Position numbers and translations under genes: made by a program
Notes under the pieces: generated by a model
The model's input: the letters and a program-made list of their open reading frames with translations, nothing else
The model's database searches: none
Told to the model about the DNA's origin: nothing
Shown here: one piece after another, positions 50,245-58,751 of the stretch
Numbering within the stretch: the stretch's first letter is position 1
How the letters are laid out: every line of letters starts with the position of its first letter
Assembly (NCBI GenBank): GCA_050246915.1
Contig: JBFWVD010000003.1
Location: 62,001 to 126,000, forward strand
Source of the DNA: JBFWVD01 sp050246915
GTDB taxonomy: Bacteria > Actinomycetota > Acidimicrobiia > Acidimicrobiales > Ilumatobacteraceae
Direction: 5' to 3'
Length of the DNA: 64,000 bases

Positions 50245-51492
50245 CTACTTCCGTTCGGGCAGAGGGGCCGAGTAGACCTCGCCGTCGAGGCCGAACGCGG
50301 TGTGCAAGGCCTTGACCGCGTCCTGCATCTGATCGGAATTGATCACGATCGAGATGCGGATGGTGGAGGTGGAGATCATCTCGATGTTGATGGCATTGGC
50401 TGCCATGACCTCGAACACTCGCGCCGCGATGCCCGGGGAGGTCTTCATGCCCGCGCCCACCAAGGAGACCTTGGCGATCTTGTCGTCGTGATCGACGCTC
50501 GTCGCCCCGACCTCCGACGCGATGCGCGCCACGATGGATTCGGCCACGCCCATGTCGGCCTTGGGCATGGTGAAGGAGATGTCGGTCGTGCCACCGGTGG
50601 ACGTGTTCTGCACGATCATGTCGACGTTGATGTTGGCGTCGGCCAGCGCACGGAACAGCTGGGCGGCCACACCGGGACGGTCGGGCACGTTGGTGATGGT
50701 GACCTTTGCCTCGGACACGTCGTGCACGACGCCGGAGATGATCGGGTCTTCCATGGCGGGATCCTCCTGTGTGACCCAGGTGCCGGGCTCCCAGGTGAAA
50801 CTCGAGCGGACGTGCAGCGGCACACCGTGGTTGCGGGCGAACTCGACCGAGCGCAGGGCCAACACCTTGGACCCCACCCCGGCCATCTCGAGCATCTCCT
50901 CGAAGTTCAGGTGCTTGAGCTTCTTGGCGGTGGGCACGACGCGGGGATCGGCGGTGAACACACCGGTGACGTCGGTGTAGATCTCGCAGGCGTCGGCGCC
51001 GAAGGCTGCCGCAAGCGCGACGGCCGTGGTGTCGGAACCTCCACGGCCGAGCGTGGTGATCTCCTTGTCGGTGCTGACGCCCTGGAACCCGGCAACCACG
51101 CAGACGTTGCCGGCACCGAGCGCCTCACGGATGCGATCGCCCTTCACCTCGACGATCTTGGCCTTGCCGTGCGCTGTCGTGGTGATGATGCCGGCCTGTG
51201 AACCGGTGAAGCTCATCGCACCGACACCACGATCGGCCAACGCCATGCACAACAGCGCCATGGACTTGCGCTCACCGACCGTGAGGAGCATGTCGAGCTC
51301 GCGGCCTGGCTGGGTCTTCGACACAGCGTTGGCGAGAGCGATGAGGTTGTCGGTCTCCTTGCCCATCGCTGACACCACGACCAAGAGTTGATGGCCTTGG
51401 GAGATCGTGAACTGGATGTGGTCGGCCACCGCGTTGATGCGGTCGGGATCGGCCACTGAGGTGCCGCCGTACTTCTGAACGATCAGGGCCAC
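50245..51492 (-). CDS. lysC: Aspartate kinase
   Basis: 415 residues from the GTG at 51492, the standard length; upstream open frame is a shadow of the cyclophilin gene. VQKYGGTSV is the kinase N-terminal motif, TLGRGGSDTTAVALA the ATP region, and two ACT domains (about residues 265-330 and 345-410) bind allosteric amino acids. It catalyses the first committed step of the aspartate pathway. It lies 91 bases upstream of asd; the intergenic space shows no strong hairpin. Confidence 0.96.
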   Translation of the reverse strand: MALIVQKYGGTSVADPDRINAVADHIQFTISQGHQLLVVVSAMGKETDNLIALANAVSKTQPGRELDMLLTVGERKSMALLCMALADRGVGAMSFTGSQAGIITTTAHGKAKIVEVKGDRIREALGAGNVCVVAGFQGVSTDKEITTLGRGGSDTTAVALAAAFGADACEIYTDVTGVFTADPRVVPTAKKLKHLNFEEMLEMAGVGSKVLALRSVEFARNHGVPLHVRSSFTWEPGTWVTQEDPAMEDPIISGVVHDVSEAKVTITNVPDRPGVAAQLFRALADANINVDMIVQNTSTGGTTDISFTMPKADMGVAESIVARIASEVGATSVDHDDKIAKVSLVGAGMKTSPGIAARVFEVMAANAINIEMISTSTIRISIVINSDQMQDAVKALHTAFGLDGEVYSAPLPERK

Positions 51493-51554
51493 GAAGATGA
51501 ACGGTACCGGCGCGTCACGCACCAGGCCCAACCGATTGCTAACTTGCCCGCTTC

Positions 51555-52403
51555 GTGGGTACCGCCAAACGTGAACGACAGAAGGCCGGACGCCAGGCAC
51601 GGCTCGAAGCCCTGCAGGCTCAACAGCGAAAGGCCCAGACGAATCGTCAGGTGAAGCGGTTCGGGGCCCTTGCCCTCTTCGTCGTGGCGGTGCCCGTCAT
51701 CATCTGGTTGTTCGTCCGCGGCGGCGATGACAACAACGTCGTCACCGACACGATCGCTCCGGCCGATTCCACCGCCACGACGGCTCCGGTGTCGACCGCG
51801 ACCGTCCCGCCGACGGTTGCTCCGGCCACGCTGACTGGCGACACGCCGTGCCCCGCCGCCGATGGGAGCTCGCCGCGCACGGTCACCTTCGCCAAGGAAC
51901 CACCGACCTGCATCGACCCTGCGAAGAAGTACACGGCCACGGTCGAGACCAACAAGGGCACCTTCACCATCGCCCTCGACGCGGTCAAGGCTCCCAAGAC
52001 GGTCAACAACTTCGTGACGTTGGCTCGCTATCACTTCTACGACGGCGTGGTGTTCCATCGGATCATCAGCGCGTTCGCCATCCAAGGTGGCGACCCCACG
52101 GGCAGCGGATCGGGTGGACCCGGCTACGAGTTCGCCGACGAGCTGCCGAGCTCGGCCGACGAGTACAAGATCGGCTCGCTGGCCATGGCCAACTCCGGGC
52201 CGAACACCAATGGCTCGCAGTTCTTCATCGTCATGGGTGAGGGCAAGCTGACCCCCGACTACTCCTTGTTCGGCACGGTCACCGAGGGCCTCGACACCAC
52301 GGTGAAGGCCCTCGAAGCAGTGGCCAACCCCGACCCCTCCGCCAACGGGGTGCCGACCATGGAGCCGGTGTACATGACCAAGGTGACTGTTACAGAGAGC
52401 TGA
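51555..52403 (+). CDS. Membrane-anchored cyclophilin-type peptidyl-prolyl isomerase
   Basis: 282 residues with a GTG start. A basic, helical N-terminal segment (residues 1-35) precedes one membrane helix (GALALFVVAVPVIIWLFV), a Thr/Ala-rich spacer and a cyclophilin domain (residues 130-282) with FHRIISAFAIQGGDP and GSLAMANSGPNTNGSQFF. The active-site Arg of the FHRxI motif is present. It likely assists folding of exported proteins. It diverges from lysC. Confidence 0.92.
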   Translation: MGTAKRERQKAGRQARLEALQAQQRKAQTNRQVKRFGALALFVVAVPVIIWLFVRGGDDNNVVTDTIAPADSTATTAPVSTATVPPTVAPATLTGDTPCPAADGSSPRTVTFAKEPPTCIDPAKKYTATVETNKGTFTIALDAVKAPKTVNNFVTLARYHFYDGVVFHRIISAFAIQGGDPTGSGSGGPGYEFADELPSSADEYKIGSLAMANSGPNTNGSQFFIVMGEGKLTPDYSLFGTVTEGLDTTVKALEAVANPDPSANGVPTMEPVYMTKVTVTES

Positions 52404-52444
52404 CAAGCGGAACCGGGTGTGCGGTCGCTGACGTCACAGCGGCC

Positions 52445-53845
52445 ATGACAGCGCACCGGACCATCACCTCCGCCCTCGCACCAGCGCTCATCACTGCGCT
52501 CATCACCGGCCTTCTCGCCGGCTGCGCCGACGATCACACCGCGTCTGGTCCTCCCGACACGACCACGGCGATCGGGACGACTGCCGCCTCCGGTGGGTCC
52601 GGCTGGATCGGTGGTGAACCCGACTTCGAGGCATCGATCTCGAGTGGGGCGGCATCGAAGGGAGCGGGTGGGTCCGACGAGCGACTGGCAACGGCGGCGG
52701 CTCCCGCCACAACCGCCGCAGGCGCAGCCACCACCGTTGCGGCGGTGACCGCCGACGCCGCGGCTCCGGAGCGACAATCGACCGGCGCACCCAAGGCCGG
52801 CAACGTCGACGACAACGCCGACTTCGATGGCTTCCTCGCCTATCTCGATCGCATCGCCCAACTCGGCGTCGAGACGCGAGCGATCGACGTCAGTGGTCGC
52901 ATCGTCGTGACGGTCGCCGATCAGAGCGCAAGAGCGGCCAGTCATGTCCCGGTGGAGATCAGAGACGGCGGCGGGGAGACCGTGTCGACGATGTGGACCA
53001 CCGCAGATGGAACGGTGCGATTCCATCCCGGGGACCGCACAGGCCCGTTCACCTTCACGACCTCGAACGCCAGCGTGACCGCGGCGGCGGGTGCATCGGC
53101 GACGCTCCTCGTCGACCGGGTCGAACCGGCTCCGGCGAAGATCCCACTCGACATCTTGTTCCTGCTCGACGCCACCGGCTCGATGGGAGACGAGATCGAT
53201 CGACTCACCGCCACCCTCGACGATGTCGTGGCCCGGGTCGCTTCCCTCGGCAACTCGCCCGATCTGCGCCTGGCCATGACCGTGTACCGCGACATCGGCG
53301 ACACCTTCGTGACCCGGACGTTCCAGTTCACCGATGACGTGACCGCGTTCCGCGCCGCCCTCGCCGACGTGCGCGCCGCTGGTGGCGGTGACACCCCGGA
53401 GGCGCTCGACGAAGCACTCGACGAGGCGTTGTCGGCGCCGACGTGGCGGCCGCTGGGAGAAGCGACCCAACTGATCTTCCTCGTGGCCGATGCAGCTCCG
53501 CATGTCGATCGTCAGGTCAGCCGGCCCTATGACGAGTCGCTACGCGACGCCGCGGCGCGCGGCATCAAGGTGTTCCCGATCGCGTCGTCGAACTCCGACG
53601 ATCAGGCCGAAGCGGTGTTCCGGCAGATCGCTCAGTTCACCGGAGCCCGCTTCGTGTTCCTGTCCTACGGAGCGCAGGGCGCGGCCCTCGGCACGAGCAC
53701 CGATATCGCAACGACCGACTACGAGGAGCTCCCGCTCAACGATCTCATCGTGCGCTTGACCGCAGAGGAGTTGGGTGACCGACTGGGACAGCGCATCGAC
53801 GTGATCGATTCGACCACGACGACCACACGTGCCAACGGCCAGTGA
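52445..53845 (+). CDS. VWA-domain lipoprotein
   Basis: 466 residues. A signal peptide with lipobox (LLAGC) is followed by an Ala/Gly-rich linker, a carboxypeptidase-regulatory-like or Ig-like domain (residues 130-225; VPVEIRDGGGETVSTMWTT) and a von Willebrand factor A domain from residue 235 (DILFLLDATGSMGDEID) whose MIDAS is DxTGS. The domain organisation suggests an extracellular adhesion or protein-binding role. It is convergent with cheA. The stop codon falls inside a tandem repeat shared with the region up to the cheA stop. Confidence 0.88.
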   Translation: MTAHRTITSALAPALITALITGLLAGCADDHTASGPPDTTTAIGTTAASGGSGWIGGEPDFEASISSGAASKGAGGSDERLATAAAPATTAAGAATTVAAVTADAAAPERQSTGAPKAGNVDDNADFDGFLAYLDRIAQLGVETRAIDVSGRIVVTVADQSARAASHVPVEIRDGGGETVSTMWTTADGTVRFHPGDRTGPFTFTTSNASVTAAAGASATLLVDRVEPAPAKIPLDILFLLDATGSMGDEIDRLTATLDDVVARVASLGNSPDLRLAMTVYRDIGDTFVTRTFQFTDDVTAFRAALADVRAAGGGDTPEALDEALDEALSAPTWRPLGEATQLIFLVADAAPHVDRQVSRPYDESLRDAAARGIKVFPIASSNSDDQAEAVFRQIAQFTGARFVFLSYGAQGAALGTSTDIATTDYEELPLNDLIVRLTAEELGDRLGQRIDVIDSTTTTTRANGQ

Positions 53846-53913
53846 TCAGGTGCCAACGGCCAGTGATCAGGCCCCAGTGATCAGGCCCCAGTGATCAAGC
53901 CCCAGAGATCAGG
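53830..53913. repeat. Degenerate tandem repeats bridging two convergent stops
   Basis: Two 21-base copies (53830-53850, 53851-53871; TGCCAACGGCCAGTGATCAG) are followed by three 14-base copies (53872, 53886, 53900; CCCCAGTGATCAGG type). The first contains the stop codon of the VWA gene, the last that of cheA. TGATCA, itself a palindrome, recurs in the units. Confidence 0.85.
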
Positions 53914-55906
53914 CCATAGCCAGGGTCTCGGCCCGGAAGTAGCTCTCGTCCACCGCCGAGGTGATGGCCGCGATGTCGACGACCTCGGTGACCTCGTCGT
54001 TGATGACCGTGGTACCGAGCATGCCGTAGCGGCCGCCGCCACCTTGGACGGACACGGACCCGGCCGGGACCCGGACCGAGTCGAGGATCTGGTCCACCAC
54101 GATGCCGATCGAGTGGCCGTTCTCCTCGCCTGTCACGACCATCTTGATGCGGCGGACCGAGTCGAGCTCGGCGTAGGCGCCGAGGAACTGGTGCAGCCGA
54201 ACGACGGGCAACAGGTGCTTGCCGTACTTCACGACTTCCTGCTGGCCGGCGAGCTCGAGGGACTCGGGCTTGACGTGCTCGAGACGGGCGACGCTGGCCA
54301 TGGGGACGGCGACCTTGGTCTCGCCGACCATGCACAGCAGCAGGGACTCGAACTCGACCGTGACCTTGTCGTTCTGGACCTCGATGGTCCGGTTGGCCGC
54401 GGTGAGCTTGGCCCAGCGGGCGATCGACATGATGTCGAGGATCAGCGCCACTGATCCATCGCCCATCACCGTGCAACCGGCGAAGAAGTCGACACCCTTG
54501 AGGTGCGGTCCGAGGGGCTTGACCACGATCTCCTCGGCGTCGTTGACCCGGTCGACCATGATGCCGAACTGGATGCCATCGACCTGGAGCACCGCCAACG
54601 AACGCGCCTTGGCGCTGCGGCCTTCGGCCACCTGACGTTCCACACTGAGCAACGTGCACAGATCGAGGACCGGGAGCAACTGCCCGCGGAGGCGATAGAA
54701 CGACGCACCGTCGATCCACTCGAGGGCCGTGGCTTCGTCCTTGAGCCGGACCAACTCCAACAGGTTGGGCTGCGGCACCGCGAAGCGCGAACCACCGGCC
54801 TGCACGATGAGCGCCGGGACAATGGCCAGCGTCAGCGGGATCCGGATGATGAGCGTGGTGCCCACGCCGACGGTCGACTGCACATCGAGTGTGCCGCCGA
54901 TCTTCTCGATGTTGGTCTTCACCACGTCCATGCCCACGCCTCGGCCCGACACGTTGGTGACGGCCTCGGCGGTGGAGAAGCCGGGGGCGTAGATGAGGTG
55001 CACGGCCTCGGTGTCGGACATCGACTCGGCCTGCTCGGCGGTGATGACGCCCTTCTCGACAGCCTTGGCCTTGACCTTGGTGGGGTTGATGCCGCCACCG
55101 TCGTCGATGATCTCGATGACGACCTTGCCGCCCTCGTGGAAGGCCCGCAGCTTGAGCACCCCGGTGGCGTTCTTGCCGGCGTTCTCACGCACGATCGGGT
55201 TCTCGATGCCGTGGTCGACCGAGTTGCGCACGATGTGGGTGAGCGGGTCTTTGATGGCCTCGATGATGGTCTTGTCGAGCTCGGTGTCCTGGCCTTCCAT
55301 CTCGACCCGGACCTGCTTGCCGCACTGGATCGACAGATCACGCACGACTCGGGGGAGCTTGCCCCACACCACGTTGATGGCCTGCATGCGGGTCTTCATG
55401 ACCCGCTCCTGCAGCTCGGAGGTGATGAGGCTGACGCGCTGTGAGGCAGCCGCGGTGGGATTGCCCTTGGAAGCGCGTGAGCCAGTGAGCTGGACCAGCT
55501 GGTTGCGGGCCAGGACCAACTCGCCCACGAGGTCGATGAGACCGTCGAGGAGCGAGACGTCGACCCGGACGCTCGACTCGGCGATGGATCGCCCGCCTTC
55601 GGTGCGGACCCCGCCGGTTTCGGCGTGCTCGGTCGCATCGGCGACGGGCTCAGCCGCGGGAGCAGCGGTCGGCGCGGCGGCAGCGAGCAGCGCAGGATGG
55701 GTGGCCTTGGCCTTGGTGCTGATCTCGCCCAGGACCTCGAGCACCTGGTTCGGGGACAGCACACCGCGTTCGATGAGGATCTCACCGAGCCGGCGAGCGT
55801 CGCCGTTGAGCTGGGAGCGCAGCGCGGAGATGACCGCCTCGCGGGTGCACAGACCCTGCTCGACCAGGAGATAGCCCAGGCGGCCCTTTTCGAGTTCGAA
55901 GTTCAC
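53909..55906 (-). CDS. CheA-type kinase core with N-terminal MshEN-like domain
   Basis: 665 residues with a GTG start (GGAGG upstream). Residues 9-32 and 39-62 form two MshEN-type units (RLGYLLVEQGL and RRLGEILIERGVL starts), 24 residues each with a 6-residue spacer; the first ends in the ligand-type Gln, the second in Ile. After an Ala-rich linker come the P3 dimerisation helices (VSLLDGLIDLVGELVLARNQ), a P4 ATPase with N-box HIVRNSVDHGIE and G-boxes IDDGGGI and GRGVGMD, and two CheW-like domains. There is no Hpt or CheY-binding domain; Hpt is the separate upstream gene. See findings. Confidence 0.9.
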   Translation of the reverse strand: MNFELEKGRLGYLLVEQGLCTREAVISALRSQLNGDARRLGEILIERGVLSPNQVLEVLGEISTKAKATHPALLAAAAPTAAPAAEPVADATEHAETGGVRTEGGRSIAESSVRVDVSLLDGLIDLVGELVLARNQLVQLTGSRASKGNPTAAASQRVSLITSELQERVMKTRMQAINVVWGKLPRVVRDLSIQCGKQVRVEMEGQDTELDKTIIEAIKDPLTHIVRNSVDHGIENPIVRENAGKNATGVLKLRAFHEGGKVVIEIIDDGGGINPTKVKAKAVEKGVITAEQAESMSDTEAVHLIYAPGFSTAEAVTNVSGRGVGMDVVKTNIEKIGGTLDVQSTVGVGTTLIIRIPLTLAIVPALIVQAGGSRFAVPQPNLLELVRLKDEATALEWIDGASFYRLRGQLLPVLDLCTLLSVERQVAEGRSAKARSLAVLQVDGIQFGIMVDRVNDAEEIVVKPLGPHLKGVDFFAGCTVMGDGSVALILDIMSIARWAKLTAANRTIEVQNDKVTVEFESLLLCMVGETKVAVPMASVARLEHVKPESLELAGQQEVVKYGKHLLPVVRLHQFLGAYAELDSVRRIKMVVTGEENGHSIGIVVDQILDSVRVPAGSVSVQGGGGRYGMLGTTVINDEVTEVVDIAAITSAVDESYFRAETLAMA

Positions 55907-55963
55907 GACCTCCTCGGCCTCCGGCGACAGGACCGGATCGGCGGGGGCGTCGATGGCGTGCTC

Positions 55964-56344
55964 CTACTGCACGGCCGTGAGCTGCTTGATGAGCTCGCTG
56001 TAGTCGGCGTTGCCCTCAGCACCCACCGACTCGATCGCCCCGAGCATCTCGCGAACGGCGTCGACCAGTTGCAACAAACGCGAGGTGATGCTCTCGGTGA
56101 CGGTGAGCTGACCATCGCGGAGCTTGCCGAGCAGGTTCTCACCGACGTGCGTCACCGACTGGAGCTTGTCGAAGCCCAGGAAGCCCGAGGTTCCCTTGAT
56201 CGTGTGCACGGTTCGGAAGATGGACGCCAGGATCTCGCGAGATTCGGGATCCTGCTCGAGGTCCAGGAAGTCCTGGTCCAGTCGATCAAGGTTCTCGAAG
56301 CTCTCGACGAGGAATTCGTTGAGCAGATCAGGGTCGTCGATCAC
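55964..56344 (-). CDS. Stand-alone histidine phosphotransfer (Hpt) protein
   Basis: 126 residues with a GTG start and AGGAGG 7 bases upstream. The phospho-His is in FRTVHTIKGTSGFLGF (residues 42-57), the canonical CheA P1 motif. Nothing but the Hpt helical bundle is present. The gene ends 57 bases before the kinase core, which lacks P1, so a CheA is split into two polypeptides. Separate P1 proteins occur in some split CheA systems. Confidence 0.93.
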   Translation of the reverse strand: MIDDPDLLNEFLVESFENLDRLDQDFLDLEQDPESREILASIFRTVHTIKGTSGFLGFDKLQSVTHVGENLLGKLRDGQLTVTESITSRLLQLVDAVREMLGAIESVGAEGNADYSELIKQLTAVQ

Positions 56345-56399
56345 GTGCTGCCTCCTGGGGGCGCGGTCATCACGGGGCTTCTATCGGCCGCGCCCTCCC

Positions 56400-56441
56400 G
56401 GTCCTGAGCCGAGCAGAGGCAGTCCTGACCCGAGCGGACCG
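56400..56441. repeat. 21-bp imperfect tandem duplication
   Basis: Two 21-base units begin GTCCTGAGCCGAGCAG and GTCCTGACCCGAGCGG between the Hpt start and the S51-like stop. They lie in the 5' region of the Hpt gene. Confidence 0.6.
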
Positions 56442-56480
56442 AGTCTCAACGGCCTTGCCGGCAGATTGACCCAGGATTGA

Positions 56481-57149
56481 TCAGCCAGGTAGGGCCGCCA
56501 GCGACGACGCGGCGCCGTCGATGTGGACCGTCACCTGGCCTGACCCCAGGGTTCGCCAGACGCCGCGACCGCCAGCGGCCGCGTCGTTCACGATGGCCGC
56601 GTCGGTGTCCAGGCTCACGACGGGGACATGAGCAGGCGCCAATTCCCGGTTGCGTCGCGATCGTTCCGGCGACCATGTCTCGTGTGCCGGTAGGACCGCC
56701 AACGGCGACACCATCCCGAGCCCCAGTGTGAACGCCCCGCCTCGCACGTCGAGCATGGGATCGGTCACCAACATGGCTGCGGCGCCCGAGGCTGCCACCA
56801 GCCCGCTCTCCTCGACCCGGCACAGGGCATCCCACAGCGGCGTGTCCTTGACCACCGATCGCAGGTGCATCGGCGATCCGTCGGTGAGGTACACGAACCG
56901 TGCCGCCGCCACCTGGGCGACCAGATCGGCGTTCATGGCATCGGCTCGACGCATGATCGGCACCGTGGTCACCGTGGCTCCACGTGGCGTGAGATACGCG
57001 GTGGCCCGGGCCACGAGGCGATCGGGATGCTCGAACGCCGAGGCGATCGGTAGCACCAGGACCGAGCTCGCTCCCGAGAGCTCCAGCAGTTCAGCTCCGA
57101 TGGTGCTCGACTCGACGAAGTCGGCACCTCCGATCAGGGCAACGGTCAT
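56481..57149 (-). CDS. Peptidase S51/cyanophycinase-like protein
   Basis: 222 residues. TVALIGGADF and VYLTDGSPMHL, then GLVAASGAAAML where the nucleophile Ser sits, and AHVPVVSLDTDAAIV match the class I glutamine amidotransferase-like fold of peptidase S51 and cyanophycinase. The usual GxSAGA reads AASGAAA, so activity may be altered. It overlaps the upstream methyltransferase by 4 bases. Confidence 0.72.
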   Translation of the reverse strand: MTVALIGGADFVESSTIGAELLELSGASSVLVLPIASAFEHPDRLVARATAYLTPRGATVTTVPIMRRADAMNADLVAQVAAARFVYLTDGSPMHLRSVVKDTPLWDALCRVEESGLVAASGAAAMLVTDPMLDVRGGAFTLGLGMVSPLAVLPAHETWSPERSRRNRELAPAHVPVVSLDTDAAIVNDAAAGGRGVWRTLGSGQVTVHIDGAASSLAALPG

Positions 57150-57841
57150 GGCGTCATCCTTTCCTCATCGCCTTTCTCGCCGTCGACACGGGCCGAGGCC
57201 GCGGTGCTCGGTCGGCGAGAGCCAGGGTCGCGTCGCTTTCGTGCCACCAGCGCGACGCACGACTGCAGCGGCATCGCGGCAGTGAACATCGAGAAGCGGT
57301 CGGCATCGATCACGGTGAGACCGTGACGACGAAGCGCTTCCACAACGTCCAGTCGGGCGTCGCATGCCGGGGTGAGTCGAGCCCACGCCGGTCGCAACAC
57401 GTTGGCCATCGCCGCGCGGACGCCCCGGCCGGGGACGTGTTCGCACGCCAGCAGCAAGCCCTCGTCACCGACGAGCCGGCCGATCTCTTCCGCCGCCGCG
57501 CCGAACGGTGTGAGGGTGCACAGCAAGAAGTTGGCGACCACCGTGTCGAAGCTGGCGTCAGCGACATCGAGGGGAAGGACCCCGTCGAGGAGTTCGATCG
57601 CGACGGTGGCCGCCGCGGCCTGCCGGAGCAGCCCGTCACGCAGCTTGGGATCGGGGCCGAGCACGGTGACGTGCTCCACCGCGGGCGGGTAGCTCGTGAA
57701 ATGGTCGCCGCAACCACCCCCGAGGTCGAGCACCCGCCCTTTGGCATGAGCGAGCAAGGCCCGGCGATGCGGACGCAACGACGCCAGTTCGATGGGCGTG
57801 AGATGGCGCTCGTGCACTGCGTCGAAGTACCGGGGCCCCAT
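57146..57841 (-). CDS. Class I SAM-dependent methyltransferase
   Basis: 231 residues from the ATG at 57841. GRVLDLGGGCGDHFTSY (residues 35-51) is the SAM-binding motif I; ASFDTVVANFLLCTL is motif II/III, resembling the UbiE/Methyltransf_11 type. The C-terminal 30 residues are charged and disordered. The substrate is unknown. It overlaps the S51-like gene and starts with a leaderless -10 box (TAGCGT). Confidence 0.88.
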   Translation of the reverse strand: MGPRYFDAVHERHLTPIELASLRPHRRALLAHAKGRVLDLGGGCGDHFTSYPPAVEHVTVLGPDPKLRDGLLRQAAAATVAIELLDGVLPLDVADASFDTVVANFLLCTLTPFGAAAEEIGRLVGDEGLLLACEHVPGRGVRAAMANVLRPAWARLTPACDARLDVVEALRRHGLTVIDADRFSMFTAAMPLQSCVALVARKRRDPGSRRPSTAASARVDGEKGDEERMTP

Positions 57842-57848
57842 CGATTCG

Positions 57849-57854
57849 ACGCTA
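57849..57854 (-). promoter_or_regulatory. -10 box (TAGCGT), leaderless promoter
   Basis: On the minus strand TAGCGT is 7 bases before the methyltransferase ATG at 57841. Confidence 0.45.
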
Positions 57855-57860
57855 CCCGGG

Positions 57861-58622
57861 TCACTCCAGGAGCTGGGACCGCAAGTGGGCGAGAACGTCG
57901 GCCGAGACCCCGACCGAGGCGAGAAAGGCCTCGACGGAGCCGTGGTCCGCACGGATCCGAGCCAGGAGGTGGTGGACCACATCAGCGGGCGAAGCCATGT
58001 AGGCCTCGGGCGGATCCTCCATGATGTTGCCGTACACCTCGGGATGGGCTGCGAAGTACGCCCGCATGCGCCCCATCGCCTCGGCGGTGAGCGCATAGTC
58101 GGCGGCGATGTCGTCGTCGGCCACTCCGAGCACCGACAGCACCAGCATCGCCAGCACGCCCGTGCGGTCCTTGCCGGCCGCGCAGTGGAACACGGCCGGA
58201 AGCGCTTCGGGATGGGCGAGGACGTCGAATGCGGCCGCGATCATGTCGCCGTTGTCCAGCATCTCGAGATAGCGGTCCACCAAGTAGTCCACAGGGTTCG
58301 CACCATCTGCCGGCGGCGTGGTGCGCTCCCAGATCTCTTCGATCAATGGCAGGTGCTCGAAACGCACGTCGTGCTGATCGACCGGATAGGTGCCCCGATG
58401 GTCGACCTCGTGACGGGTCCGTAGATCGACGACGGTACGGATACCGAGTCGACGCATGATCTCCAGGTCACCCTCGGTGACCCGGTACAAGGCATCGGAG
58501 CGATAGAGGCGACCCCAGCGGGTGACCCGTCCATCAGTTGAGTGATAGCCGCCCAGATCCCGGAAGTTGTGGACGGCATCGAGCGTCACGGTGCGAGGCC
58601 GTACGGATGAGGAGTCGGGCAT
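57861..58622 (-). CDS. Protein tyrosine/dual-specificity phosphatase
   Basis: 253 residues from the ATG at 58622; a longer frame exists without promoter support. The Cys-phosphatase signature HCAAGKDRTG (CX5R) is near residue 155, and NFRDLGGYHSTDGR is the N-terminal motif of the MptpB-like tyrosine phosphatase family. Actinobacterial members dephosphorylate phospho-Tyr or phosphoinositides. A TACGGT box lies 6 bases before the ATG. Confidence 0.9.
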   Translation of the reverse strand: MPDSSSVRPRTVTLDAVHNFRDLGGYHSTDGRVTRWGRLYRSDALYRVTEGDLEIMRRLGIRTVVDLRTRHEVDHRGTYPVDQHDVRFEHLPLIEEIWERTTPPADGANPVDYLVDRYLEMLDNGDMIAAAFDVLAHPEALPAVFHCAAGKDRTGVLAMLVLSVLGVADDDIAADYALTAEAMGRMRAYFAAHPEVYGNIMEDPPEAYMASPADVVHHLLARIRADHGSVEAFLASVGVSADVLAHLRSQLLE

Positions 58623-58628
58623 GGCGCC

Positions 58629-58634
58629 ACCGTA
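58629..58634 (-). promoter_or_regulatory. -10 box (TACGGT), leaderless promoter
   Basis: TACGGT on the minus strand is 6 bases before the phosphatase ATG. Confidence 0.45.
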
Positions 58635-58725
58635 TCGACGCGAGGCGACCGAACGGTGTGACAAAGCTGTCCACGCGGTGAACTCCACCGCCAGGACGGG
58701 TTCGCGTCACATATCTGGCCTTGCG

Positions 58726-58744
58726 AGCTACCGATCGGTAGCTT
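58726..58744 (+). promoter_or_regulatory. Palindromic operator over a -10 box
   Basis: AGCTACCGATCGGTAGCT (58726-58743) is a perfect 18-bp palindrome of TetR-operator type. Its right end overlaps TAGCTT (58739-58744), a -10 box 7 bases before the ATG at 58752. Confidence 0.6.
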
Positions 58745-58751
58745 GCCGACC

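Noticed and set aside
55907..55963. Frameshift splitting cheA from Hpt
   Set aside because: Each gene has its own Shine-Dalgarno (GGAGG and AGGAGG), the gap is not protein-like, and the core begins with an independent domain, so two genes are more likely than one broken gene.
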